A DNA stretch of 64,000 bases, from the NCBI GenBank assembly GCA_003990745.1, contig RBNI01000001.1, positions 1 through 64,000 of the forward strand, in the 5' to 3' direction. The notes below the pieces were generated by a model, which saw nothing but the letters and a program-made list of their open reading frames with translations, had not been told where the DNA came from and made no database searches. A program made the position numbers and the translations under genes. Source of the DNA: Jimgerdemannia flammicorona. Its lineage: Eukaryota; Mucoromycota; Endogonomycetes; Endogonales; Endogonaceae. Positions 10,879-22,270 of this stretch are shown one piece after another. How positions within the stretch are numbered: position 1 is the stretch's first letter; the number at the start of each line of letters is the position of its first letter.

Positions 10879-11730
10879 TTATATAGTATAGTTTCTTTTA
10901 TATTTATTGAGTTTCTGGAATAAGTAGATGATAGGATATTTATGTTGAGTTAGGATAACTTCAATGATAATGTTTGAAGCATCAGTGGTGACCACAAAAG
11001 GTTCTATTGGATTGAGACTAATCAAGATTAGTGTATCAGTCAGTATTTTCTTGAGAGTATTCATAGCTATAATATATACTTCTGTCAATATTGGCTTCTT
11101 TTTTAATAAGGCTAGTGAGTGGAGTGGTAATTATAGAGAATTCTTGAATAAATCTTCTATAATATTCTACTAGTCTGTTGAATCCTCATAGAGACTTAAG
11201 GGTCTTCAGAATGGGCCAATTGTAGATTGCTTGAATCTTTTTAGAGTTAATAGCAATACTATTTTCTGAGATAACATATCTTAGATATTTAATTTCCTTC
11301 TTAAAGAAGTAGTATTTCTTTCTTTTTACTGAGAGCTTATATTTACAGAGTATGTCAAAGACTATTTATAAGTATTATTAGTAAATAATACTACTTATAT
11401 TATATATCAGGATATTATTCAGATATAAGATCAATAAGTGAGAATATCTTGGCCTTATATACTTAGTTGAGTAGTTTATTGATTCTTAAGAGTGTATATC
11501 AGTTTTTAATTGAGATCTTATTGAGTACTCAGTAATTAATATATATATAGAGACTTCTATCCTTCTTATAGACAAGTACTATATAGTGATTTTGATAGAT
11601 AGATGAGATCTTTACTTGCTAATTCTACTAACTACTCTTTGAGGATCTCTAGTTTAGTCAATAGATTCTATAGTAGAGAGGGTCTGAACTAAGAATGGTT
11701 TTTATATTATATTCTACTACTTGGGCTAGT
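10879..11730 (-). pseudogene. Gypsy B reverse transcriptase and RNase H, heavily decayed
   Basis: On the minus strand the RNase H start reads PFVVTTDASN with a downstream FQKLNKYKRNYTI, open from 11088 to 10879. Upstream, the RT connection region reads FIQEFSIITTPLTSLIKKEA, with LRYVISEN and NWPILKTLKSL before it. Further upstream, VVEYNIKT and VLVYKKDRSLYIYINY match the start of the RT palm. The YxDD site is destroyed. AT content is very high and nearly every frame carries stops. This is a fourth Ty3/gypsy family, distinct from A, and older by its mutation load. Confidence 0.72.
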
Positions 11731-12229
11731 AGTAGTTCTTGGGATTCTTGAAAAATATCTTATATTCTTTGAGTAGTTCTTGGAGATTATCTTCCTCATT
11801 ATCTTCATCCTTTAGAAGTTCAGAAAGTTTGTCATTATCTTCTTCTGAGATCTTCTTGACTATATATATAAATATACTGATCTGGTTTTTGAATTAGTTT
11901 CTTCATCTGGATGGCAGAGATAATATTACATCTAGGCTTTAGTTTTTTCTTAGCATACTCAGATTGTAACTTGATATCTCCAAGAGAGATTATATTGATT
12001 CATCAATCAATATAGAGATTCTCCTGAGTGAGCTAGGATTTTCCAAGAATGAGGTTATATAGAGAGGTGTGTGATGTGGAAAATTTGTCTTATATTATAA
12101 TCTCTAAGTTATAGAAGTATATTCTTATATATTTTAGAAATTTTCTATATTGTTCTATTTTCAAATATAGCAATATTTTCTTCTGAGTTCTTTGTATCTT
12201 AAGGTGAAATTTGTCAGTAGTTTCTGATT

Positions 12230-13000
12230 GAGATAGCATTTGCTTGCTCTACTATCAATAAGGACTTCAAAAGAGATTCCTTCAAATTTTTCTTAGAGGC
12301 AGATATATTCTATATTAGTTTCTTATCAGATGATAATTATTTCTAGAGTAGTTTCTTCTTTCTAATCTTGTATTTCTTCATCTTCATCATTGATATTCTT
12401 GATTTTTTCATTCTTTTGTTCTAGGATAGTTGGCTTATACTTTTTGGATTTGAGAATATATATAACACATTCTTCTATATATTTAAAATAGTATATCTTA
12501 ATTTCATAAGAGTATTATCCTATGGAGATATATCTATCAGCAATATACTAATATTATTTCTGATCTCAGTCTTGAGGTTTTTCAATATAGACAATCTTCT
12601 ATATCTTAGTTTTCTTCTTGGCCTTATCAGAGTACTTTTTTGTTGACTTTGGAGGCTTTTTCTCCTCTATTGGATGATGATAGTTTATTTATTTCTTTAA
12701 CTTTGAGATTATTACATATTATCTTAATAATAGCTTAGACAATTCATTTTCTATATATAATCTTGATGATCTTCTATTTAGTATTATATAGCAGGACTTT
12801 GATCTTACCTTTGAATTCTTGGTCTATAACTCCTCTAACTATATAGAGTCTCTCTTTCTTAGCTAGACTACTTCTTTCTATACGATAGATATAGATACCT
12901 TTGGGGACTTCTATTTTAATATCTGTACTAATAGTTGCTTACTTATCTAGTTTGATAGTTACTTCTATACTAGAGTAGAGATTATAGCCAGTATTAGATT
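12230..13000 (-). pseudogene. Gypsy B dUTPase and protease region, decayed
   Basis: Reading the minus strand, dUTPase motif 1 is TGYNLYSS (about 12,972-12,992). VPKGIYIYRIERSSLAKK (motif 2) and RGVIDQEFKGKIKVLLYN (motif 3, catalytic Asp retained, about 12,783-12,840) follow. Motifs 4 and 5 are degraded. Downstream, FEVLIDSRASKCYL contains the retropepsin Asp with DSG read as DSR (12,248-12,256). The order is dUTPase, protease, RT. The intervening 400 bp has no motif I can name. Confidence 0.7.
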
Positions 13001-15440
13001 TATATACTTTGTCTGAGATCTTTACAGTAATGTAGAATCTCTTGATCTTGATTTTCTTAGAGATTTCTTTGAGATTATCTCCTATTATAGTAATGATATA
13101 TAAGAAGAATGATTCTTTGTTTGTATTAGTCCTATTTCCTTATCAGATAGTTTCTTGAATCTATCTTGTAGTCTTGAGAACTCATTCTGAGGTTCATACT
13201 TCTTCTCAAATTAGTATTATTTATCTCTTTTGTTGTTTCTGTTATCTCTTAGCCTTTGAGCTATAAGAATGATACATACTCTGATAATAGCTTATTCTAG
13301 GTACTATTGCTCATATAAATAATTATAAAGTTATTCTTATTTATAGATTTTTTCTAATAACTTTCTAGAGATAGTATTAAAGAAATAGATAGCTTGAGTT
13401 CTATTTACAGTCTGTTCTCACTAGCTATATTTTACTTCTATAATATTCAAGAGGGTTTCTTGTCTTATAGTAAATGCTTTAAGATCTTCTTTTCTATCAT
13501 TATAGAATTATAGGTTCTTGAGCTTAGTTCTGACTTTAGTAATATAAGTAGAGCTATGAAACTGCTGAATAATTAGCTTCTTTAGACCTATGATAGCTAG
13601 ATAGGCTTTATAGTTAAAGTGATCATTATCTCTTTTACTTGCATTAATTTCAATATAGGTTTCCCAGATGAGAAGATATACTGATAAGTTATATCACTAC
13701 TGGATAGCTGTACCTATAAAGTATATAGTGACCTTCTCTACTTATAAGTCTATAGTTATATAGAGATCTTCAATCTTATAGTATATACATATTATTATTG
13801 AGGGTATTGTCTGAATTCCAATTATCATTCTATCTATTAGTACAGTAATTGGTATTATATAACTTATTCTATAAATATTATCACTTGGTCTGTTTTGTCT
13901 TTAAATAGAGTAAGGTGGAGGCCTTTTGTGGACTTGTTTATTTCAATGTTGAGATAAAGGACTTAAGTGAGTATAACTACTTAATCAGTTAATACTACTA
14001 TCTTATCATCTGCTTATATCATTCTACTATCTCTGTTATCTGTTTGGTGAGAGGGTTGAAGTTCTTCTTCTATTGTTATAGTGTATCATGTATAGTGTAG
14101 AGTTGATTATTCTATAATATTACTGAGATGAGTGAGTCTATAAGCTAGTAATTTTGATAGAGTAACTATTAGATATACTGTATTTTTTAATAGACTTAAT
14201 ATTCTTAGTAATGATTCTATGATATATAGTACTAGAGCTACCAATATCAGGTTCAGATGTCTTTTCAATTATCCTCTTAGGTCTAAATGATATAGTGGAG
14301 GCCTCACTAGGTCTAATAACTTATAGTTCTTATTGTTGAATTATTCTTACTTATATATAGAGAATTTAATAATAGAAGTGAGATTTCTTCTAATAGGTAT
14401 AGTATCTCTTATAGTTTAGAAAAACCTTGGCTTTATGATAGCAATCATTAGAGAGAAGAATTAGAAAATATTTACTTATAGTCTTAATAGATTCTTATAT
14501 ATATTTTTTATAAAAGTAACTACTAACTAGTTTGTTAAATTCCTCTTTAAGTTCAGAAGTATAGGGGACTTCTTTATTGAGTATAAGGAAAGTGTTGAAT
14601 ACTTCTTGAATAATTTCATTATTGAGTTTATCAAACTTCTCTTAGCTGATGTAGGTTTTAGTCTACTCAGTAATAATTTTATTAGATTCTTTAGCTTGAG
14701 TCTGGGAAGTATCTAGGGTATAGGTGCTTTTAACTATTACTGACAATATTGGTAATATTGACTAGTTCTGATTATCTATATGTAGTAAATTCTTAAAGGA
14801 AGATTACTTATGAGTGAGAAGTAACTATATACTAATAGAATTAATATATTATGAAGAGTCAAAGATAACTTTCAGCTCTAAGTTCTGAGTTCTTGAGAAA
14901 GCACTAAGTTTCAATTATCTATTGTGATAAAGTCTAGATATTGCTTTTATATTCTTATACTAGTGAGAGCTATACTTATATTCTAAGTTAATCAGACTTA
15001 AAATCATTAATAAGTCAGATCTGAGGGTTTTTTATAATAAGAATACTACTTTATTCTTATATTCAGAAAAAGTGAAGCTGAGGTTACAATACTCTTAATA
15101 CAGAGAGTATTTATACATATTTGAAGACTATGGCTAAATATGGTACACTGAGTATATCTATATATTGTTATACTACTTTGAGTAACTATGACTACTAGTC
15201 AGAAATTCTATTGGAAATTTCTATTGAAATTTCTATCAGAATTTCCAAAGACTTATAGATATACATATATAATGATTCATTATACTATATAATAACAAAG
15301 TGACTCTTTACTCTTTTTTACTTAATTCTTATAAAATTCCAATATTAATAAGAGTAGTTATTATCTAAGAAATTTCAGATCTTTTATAATATCTTTACTA
15401 ATAAATTTTCTATATAAAGTATTATATTAAAAATTATAAT
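13001..15440 (-). pseudogene. Probable gypsy B gag and 5' region, mutated beyond confident reading
   Basis: By position, upstream of the family B dUTPase, this should hold gag. Near 13,250 the minus strand has a degenerate Cys/His-like cluster (CYYQSMYHSY) that could be an eroded zinc knuckle. No long open frame exists. A 78-bp segment at about 14,825 recurs with roughly three-quarter identity at about 15,443. LTRs are not recognised. Confidence 0.35.
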
Positions 15441-15559
15441 AAAACTATATATTAATAGAATTAATATATTACAGATAATTAAGATGACTATTAGCCATAA
15501 GTTCTAAGTATTTATAAGGAAGTTCTATAGATAATATTCAATTACATATGAGGTCCATC

Positions 15560-16145
15560 ATACTCTCTCATTATACTGAGCACTTCTCATTCTCTCAGTC
15601 TTCTCTCAGAAATATTAAGTATCAGACTTCAGTCTCTACTACAGATTACCAATAGTGAGTCTTCTCTCTCTCTAAGTGAGTATCTTAGATATAATATTTA
15701 CCACTCAAGCATCTTACAATAAAGACTCATCCAGTAGTATAAAATTCAGATACTAATACCAGGGCCCCTCTCTATACTTTCCAAACCTCTCAAATCTCAG
15801 AAAGTCTCAATAATCTAATTAGAGATACTATTTAACTTCTAATAATTCTCAGATATTACTCTTCTAGTACTCAGTAGTCAGAACCTAGTCAATTTTTAAG
15901 CTAAGTCCATCTACTCAATATATAAATATCTGATAATTATTTTAGTCTTACCTGCTCACATTTATAAGAAAGCTAAGTTATATAATTTCTTTCTAGCTAT
16001 CTAGATCACTATTCCTCTCAGATAGTCCTTTTCTATCATCTGTTCTATCTACTCTCCAATTCTGGACCATATAAAAGTTCTCTTTCAGAGAGTTAACTCT
16101 TGCTACAACTAGCTTACCTAATTCCTATAGTTCAGTAATCCAATC
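15560..16145 (-). pseudogene. Old LINE, left fragment (endonuclease to linker)
   Basis: The minus-strand translation in pieces matches the younger LINE next door. NFYMVQNWRVDRTDDRKG matches the endonuclease stretch DFNMVRDVLVDRTDRGRG. A piece with a decayed DWVLTTEY and a downstream GPWYxYLNFILL also match in order. The copy is AT-shifted and full of stops. It was split when the young LINE inserted at 16,157 and continues at 20,013. Confidence 0.62.
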
Positions 16146-16154
16146 TATATGAGT

Positions 16155-16156
<2 letters not shown>
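16146..16156. repeat. Target-site duplication, left copy (young LINE)
   Basis: TATATGAGTCC here equals TATATGAGTTC at 20,000-20,010, with one C/T difference. It directly abuts the T-run. Confidence 0.82.
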
Positions 16157-16199
<43 letters not shown>

Positions 16200-16899
16200 G
16201 TCACTTGGACTCCATACTTTATTAACATACCATTCTATTGATAATTATATGCTCCCCTTGCACTACCCAATCCCCAGTGGAGGGTCCCCCCCCACACTCT
16301 TCTGTAAAAGTACTACTCTCCCATCCACTACCCTCATTCTCCCCCTACTCCTCTGGCAGATTTTCTCCACCAATTGACACCTCTGACCACTCTACAGACT
16401 CCAGCCATACCACCAGCCTGTCATTATATCCTCCATCAACCCCTGCCACCACAATACCCTCACCCCCACACTCAAGTTCCTCTCTTCTTTGAAAACAAAC
16501 AACCAGTGACCAGCCAACCCCACTCAAACTGCCAATACCCACTCCAAGGTGAGCCACTCATTATCCACCCCCTCTACCAATCTATCCTTCAAATCCTCCC
16601 ACCAACTCCGCTCACTATCTCCCCTACATGCTATATCAAGTTGATCACCAACTGCTAACCAAAAGTCACCCAGCACCTCACATTCTCCCAGCCAATGTTC
16701 AGGCATCTGCACATATCCCCCCTCCTGTCCTACATTGTGGCACTTCTCACAGTCAAAGCTCCCTCCTTCAATGAGATTCCCTGATCAGAAGTTGAGTATA
16801 ACATTTCTCCTTAGCATTCGTCACTATACCACCCAATACTTTGGCAGCATCCAACATTACACTCTATCACTCTAAGCCCAAATGCCACTCCAGTCCCAC

Positions 16900-19800
16900 T
16901 CCTCGCCAATGCCTGCTAGTTGCCAGCTGTTGGGCCAAAGATCCTGATCTGGTCCCCTCTGGCACTCCACTCCATCTCTAATATCAAAGTCCCTAAGAGG
17001 AACACCCCCCAATAGAACTCAGTCTCATCTCCACATAGCTGGGTCCCATGGCTCCTCTCCTTCATTCCCTTGCCAATGAACTCCAATACAGTGAGTACCA
17101 TCTACCACTCCCCACCAGAAACCTTTGAATTGTATACTTCCAATGTTCCGAAGTCTGACTAAGGACAGTAGATCTCCTGTAGAGTCTCTTGGCGATAACC
17201 TCATCTCCCAGACCTTCTGCATCAGGGGGACCCAGCTATCCCCACTCAACTCTACCACTCTCTTCAGCCATTATGCATGTAAGCAGAATAGCTACTTTAG
17301 GAAGTCAATCAGCCCAAGGCCCTCTCTAGCCACTGGTAGAGATAACACCTCCCAACTGATCTGACTCCATCTTCCAGCCCAGATCCACCCCTTGGCTAAT
17401 TTCATCAACCTCTTTACCACCCAGACCAGAAAGTCCAGGTGGTATGCCAAATGCCATAGCTTTGGAAGCCAGTAAGTGTTCAGAATTGAGACTCACCCCA
17501 TCAAGAACAGGTTGCATCCACCTCAACTCCGCAAAGCTTCTCCTCAGATTGCAATTCTCTGCTCCCATCAGGGTCTCAGAAGGACTGACCCATAGACTGA
17601 CAGATATATACCCAGGTACTACACTGCCTCTCCTGCTGGGACAATTGTTCCAATAACATCCCCTCCCACTAGTCCATTACCTAACACCATTGTTTCACAC
17701 TTATGCCAGTTGAGCTGAGCTCCAGAGTGGACCTCATACCATTCCACTATCTTCTTGAGTTCTACAACATCCTCAATCAATCCCAGACTGACCACCATAT
17801 CATCTGCAAAGGTACCAACTTTCCACCCAATACCATAGATGGAAAGCCCAACTATTTTCCTTCGAATCCTATCCATTAGCAGCTCTAAGGACAGAACATA
17901 CAAAATAGGGGATAGAGGATCACTCTGAGGTACTCTCCTGCCCAGGAGAAATGCCACCCCTCTGTGTCTATTGCAAATAAGGGCAGCCCTACTCCTTTCC
18001 AGTAGGCTGATCATCACTTTCCTGAACTGAGAATGTATACTGATTCTATCCAGTACCCTTGCCAACCAGGCTCATCACACACAGTCATATGCCTTTTCCT
18101 GATCTAGAAAGACCAGTTGACCATCCAGTCCACATATTTGTGCTCCCTCAATAACCCCATGCACCCAAGCTATGCCATCCCTAATAAGCCAACCTCCTAC
18201 AAAGCCATGCTGCTCCTCACCCAGGACCTGCTGGGCCACTCTCTGCAGTCTAGCAACCACTATCTTAGTGATCAGCTTTCTGTCCATATCCAGCAGCATA
18301 ATCGGCCTCCAGTTCTTCCAGTCCTCCCTCCTCCCTTTGTTCTTAAAAATCAGTATCACTAGCCCTAGATCCTGCTCCCCCACCCATTCTTCCAACTATA
18401 GTATCAGATCACACAATGCCATCAACTCTCCCAGGATTCCAGGAACTTCCACCATCTTCTTCCAGAAGTCCCAGGGCAGACCATCCTCCCCTGGTGCTAT
18501 GCCCAAAGTGGTCATGGCAAGTACCTGGTGAACCTCCTCCTCTTGAACTGGTAACAACAAGTCACCCAGTCCTTCTACTTGTGGTGGGTGCCAGTCCTCC
18601 AGAGCATGGTCAATGGCGGCATCATCTGCCCCATCCTCCTCCTCACTCCAAAGTCTACTCCAGCACCCCTTCAATACTCTGAGAATGTCTTATATACCAT
18701 GTACTAGCACACCATCAGGTGCCTCGACTCCCTCCCATCTCTGCTTCACTCTCCTTGCCCGAAGGGCCCTCATGAGATACTTTGAAGGCCTTTCTCCTTC
18801 CTTCTGCCCCTGCCATCATAATCTTGCCAACAGGCCCTGCACTTATGCTTCCTCCTCATCTCTCAGCATCTGTTGTAATTCCCCAATTTCTATTTTCACC
18901 CATATTACTCTCCAGTCCTCCCCCCCCTCTCACACCACCAGATCAGCCCAGACCTCCAAAAGTCTAGCCAATCTACCAGAAGCCCATCTTCCCTTCCTTC
19001 TCCTCTGTCTTCCAGCCACCTTTCCAGCCTCACTCCAGTAGGCCCTGGTAGCATCCAAAAGCCTAGCCAATCTACCAGAAGCCCATCTTCCCTTCCTTCT
19101 CCTCTGTCTTCCAGCCACCTTTCCAGCCTCACTCCAGTAGGCCCTGGCAGTATCTTTCAACCTCAACCACCTGACACCAACTGGGGCACCCTCCTGTATC
19201 TAGCTCTCCACTTTCTGTCAAATTTCCACTGCCCACTTATCCCACAACATCTTATCAGCTAGTAAAGAAGAATTGAGGCACCAATGTCCAGGCCCATCCC
19301 CACTCCCCCCAAAATGTCCCTGCCCTAACAAACCCCAATGATCTGACCATGGGTACCACTCAACCTCCAATGACTTCTACACATTGATGCCCCAGCAGCT
19401 CACTGTCAAAATCCAGTCAATCCTTATCCCCAGGCCTCCCATCCAATGCGTGTACACCCTCCTGTCACCCCAAATCCCCCTACCAGTATCTATCAGAGCA
19501 CTCAATCTTTCCACCTCCTCCTATGCCTCCAGCCCTCCACTCCTACCCTCAGCCCCCCGCCCTCTGTCAGTCCTATCTACTAGCACATCTCTGACCATAT
19601 TGAAGTCCCCACCAAGCAAGTCTATGCCCATCTCTGTGAGGACCCCACTCTCTCTGAGGCTCTTCACCCAATCTACCCACTCAATCCTCATAGCAGGGCA
19701 GTAGCAGGAACCCACTGTAGTTGGCTCTCAGTCTGCTCATATCCATTCTCCCCAAACCAGCCTGTCTCCCCAGTTCCTCACATCCCAGATCTCCCTTCTG

Positions 19801-19985
19801 CCCCTCTGAACCAGAATTCCAATCTTCCCCATCCAAACTGCCTCCCCTCCCCATTCCTTCGTCCATTCTAGCCCTTTCAAGTCATCCATATATCTGACAT
19901 CCTGCAAAAGAAAGAGATTGGCCTCCAACCCTTTAGCCAAGTAAAAATGTTCCAGTGCCAGAAAGACCCTCGTAGCCCATTCACG
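16900..19985 (-). pseudogene. LINE ORF2: AP-like endonuclease and reverse transcriptase
   Basis: ORF2 nicks target DNA and copies the RNA onto it. From 19,985 downward the endonuclease reads LEANLFLLQDVRYMDDLKG (Q-D metal-site region) and LLGGDFNMVRD (about 19,590). A basic linker with a 33-codon tandem duplication follows. The RT then carries WRPIMLLDMDRKLITKI, HGFVGGW, LDQEKAYDCV, PQSDPLSPILY and the catalytic FADD (17,799-17,810). The region below 17,600 continues the thumb and C-terminal part in broken frames. Frameshifts and stops, including one near 18,070, show the copy is dead. ORF1 is missing through truncation. Confidence 0.8.
18955..19152 (-). repeat. 99-bp in-frame tandem duplication inside the LINE
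   Basis: Two near-identical 99-bp units encode a basic 33-residue segment twice (core WSEAGKVAGRQRRRKGRWAS). The multiple-of-three period preserves the frame between endonuclease and RT. Confidence 0.85.
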
Positions 19986-19999
19986 TTCAAAGAAAAAAT

Positions 20000-20010
20000 T
20001 ATATGAGTTC
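20000..20010. repeat. Target-site duplication, right copy (young LINE)
   Basis: TATATGAGTTC pairs with 16,146-16,156 and marks the truncated 5' end of the young LINE. Confidence 0.82.
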
Positions 20011-20012
20011 TT

Positions 20013-20366
20013 CTTTTTACTAAGTAGTAGTAAGATCTAACTACTACCAGATTCTATCTCTATCTCCTTCAAGTCTCCTACATCAGCCTTCTCTCCCCTA
20101 ATGTTCAATTCTCATAATATCTCCTTTTTCTTTATAAATAAGAATATCTGCCTTACTCTGCTATACTACTATCTCACTTTATTCTTAAGTCTATTTCTGT
20201 ATATCTAAGTTTCTATTACCTCTTATGTCCTATAATAGAAATAGATTTACTTTCAGCCCTTTTAGCTAAGAGAAAATGTTCCATCTCCTCACTATCTCCC
20301 TCAGCCTATTGATATTTAAGAAAAATATTCTGATTATACTCTATTTATAAGAAAAATAATATATAT
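20013..20366 (-). pseudogene. Old LINE, right fragment (endonuclease start)
   Basis: The minus strand carries KGLKVNLFLLxDIRG, matching KGLEANLFLLQDVRY at the start of the young LINE's endonuclease. A degraded match to ILVQRGRREIWDVRN follows. It is the upstream half of the relic at 15,560-16,145, so one LINE inserted into an older copy of the same LINE in the same orientation. Confidence 0.65.
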
Positions 20367-20374
20367 AAGAGAAA

Positions 20375-20856
20375 CCAGTACTCCTAAATGAATTAAATCA
20401 ATTTGAATTGATTTGAATTGAGGGTCATTCAAATTGAATTGAATTGGAAATTTTTGAATTCAAATCAAATTGAGATCTAATTTGATTTGATCAAAGTAAA
20501 TTGAGGTCTAATTTGATTTAAAATATTTATCCCAAATTTAAAATGTAATAACTCAATGGAAATATATCCAAATTTAATATTCTTTATTATACTAGATTTT
20601 CTATTATAAGGTGTATTGAGTAAGCTAAAATTTATTAAATTTGGATATATTTTGGTTGAGTTATTGAATTTTGAAAAATTAGATTCAAATTAAATCTTAA
20701 ATCAAATTGGACCTCAATTTGATTCAAATCAAATCAAATAAAATTGAGTTTCAATTCAAATTGAATTGAATTGAATTAACTCTTAATTTGATTTAAATAT
20801 TTTAAATTGAATTAAATTGAGAGCAAATTTAATTTAATTTAATTTGTTCTAAGTAC
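20375..20856. mobile_element. Foldback / MITE-like element rich in AATTGA
   Basis: The left half (AATTGAATTGATTT-type motifs, then AATAACTCAATGGAAATATATCC) is answered in inverse orientation by the right half (GGATATATTTTGGTTGAGTTATT), with the centre near 20,615. The arms are about 220 bp and there is no coding capacity. The outer ends read AGTACT on both sides once gypsy A2 (20,857-31,218) is removed. AAGAGAAA occurs just outside both ends (20,367-20,374 and 31,224-31,231), an 8- to 10-bp target duplication. That size fits a hAT or Mutator-type non-autonomous element. Confidence 0.75.
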
Positions 20857-22270
20857 TGTAATATGCCTGGCTCAATAGAGGTAAATTATAAGGTTGGGGG
20901 TTGATGTAGTTTGGCTTGAGCCCCCAGTTACTTTGTCAAAAAGCAACAAAATGTTCTAAGATTCCTGAGGTCCTTGGTGTTTAGTGGTATAATAGTCAAA
21001 ACTGGATATCTGCAAGCAGTTTCCTTATTTGGATAGTTCTCTGAGTATAGCAGTGATTTGTATGTCTTTTCCTTTTTAGGTCAAATGGGAATTGGTAGAA
21101 TTTTATATATAGCATGACAATCTCTGTATATGATAGTCTGATGATTTTAGCAGTTCTTCTTCTTGGGTAGCGATCTCTGATTTCTACATGATAATCTCTG
21201 TATATAGTAAATAGGTTCCTTATACAGTGCAATCTGGCAATCTGGTGGATAACTCAATTTGGTATAGATTCTCCTAAATTGGCAGGGTTCTTGAATGTCA
21301 CTGGAAATTGTACTAATAGTAGATGACTTGATAACTCAGGCTCACTAGGAACAAATAACTCAGATATTATAGATAATTCAGATAACTCAGATGTTATAGA
21401 TAATTCAGATAACTCAGATGTTATGGATTCTTTCTGAATGGCAGCTTCAACTGAGAATGTGGATAACTTGAAAATGGCAGATGACATAGATTCTTCTGAA
21501 TCAACAGGCTTCTGAGAAATAACTCAGATGGTGCAGATTCTTCCTGAATTGGTAGGCTCTTCTGGAAATATGATGGCACAGATTCTTTCTGAATTGGCAG
21601 CTTCAACTGGGAAATGTACTGGTAGCTTCTTAGAAAGGGTCTCTTGGCAAAGTTGTGTCAAAGACTGGCTTCATTTACATGAATAGATCACTGCAAAGTT
21701 ATATCAGAAACTGGCTTGAGCAAAGTGGCTTTCTCTTAGGTGGAAATCTTCAGAAGGTGGCAAAGTTCTTTACTTGAACTTAGGTAGCAAACTCAAATTC
21801 TTCAGGCTTAGTCTGGCAAGCATACCAAAAGTGTGGCTTATTCCTTAAGTAGTGGGTTTCTCTTCAAAAGGCAGTGAAGTTCTTTCTCAAACTTGGTGGC
21901 AAATCTTCAGCTTTATATCAGAAAGTGGACCAGAGTAGAAAGGGGACCAATGCTCAATCTTTAGAGGCTTCTTTGGTATTTGTATTTCAGACTGAAGTTT
22001 ATTCACTCTTGTCTCTGGGGTATTTTATACAAGTTGGTTGCTATCTGGTTACTATGTGGCTAACTATAGATTTGCTACTTATGGCAAGTTGTGCAGGTCC
22101 AGCACAAGTGTGCAGGTCTGGTATAGGTGTACAGGTCCTGCACAGATATACCTTATCTGGTAGTCTGGCTATTTATACAGTTTCCACAGCAATGGTTATT
22201 GGTTACTATACTATATATTCATGTCATCTGGCTAAGTTATAATTTGGGCAGTATATTCTGATTTATCACA
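20857..22270 (-). repeat. 3' LTR of gypsy A2
   Basis: On the minus strand it reads TGTGATAAATC to CATATTACA. It matches 29,829-31,218 closely, with many transition differences. TATAAAATA and AATAAA lie near 22,010-22,035. Confidence 0.9.

Larger units (their letters stand above)
16157..19999 (-). mobile_element. Tad1-like LINE, 5'-truncated, minus strand
   Basis: This is a non-LTR retrotransposon with a 40-nt poly(T) (16,157-16,196, the complement of its poly(A) tail) and an 11-bp target duplication. It carries endonuclease and RT on the minus strand. The 5' end stops inside the start of the endonuclease, so the copy is truncated. GC content is clearly higher than in its surroundings, but CG is still scarce. 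Assignment to the Tad1 group rests on fungal context and layout, not on a tree. Confidence 0.85.

Noticed and set aside
11360..11420. Short AT palindromes as a possible replication origin
   Set aside because: Such runs are everywhere in the AT-saturated family B relic and have no distinct organisation.
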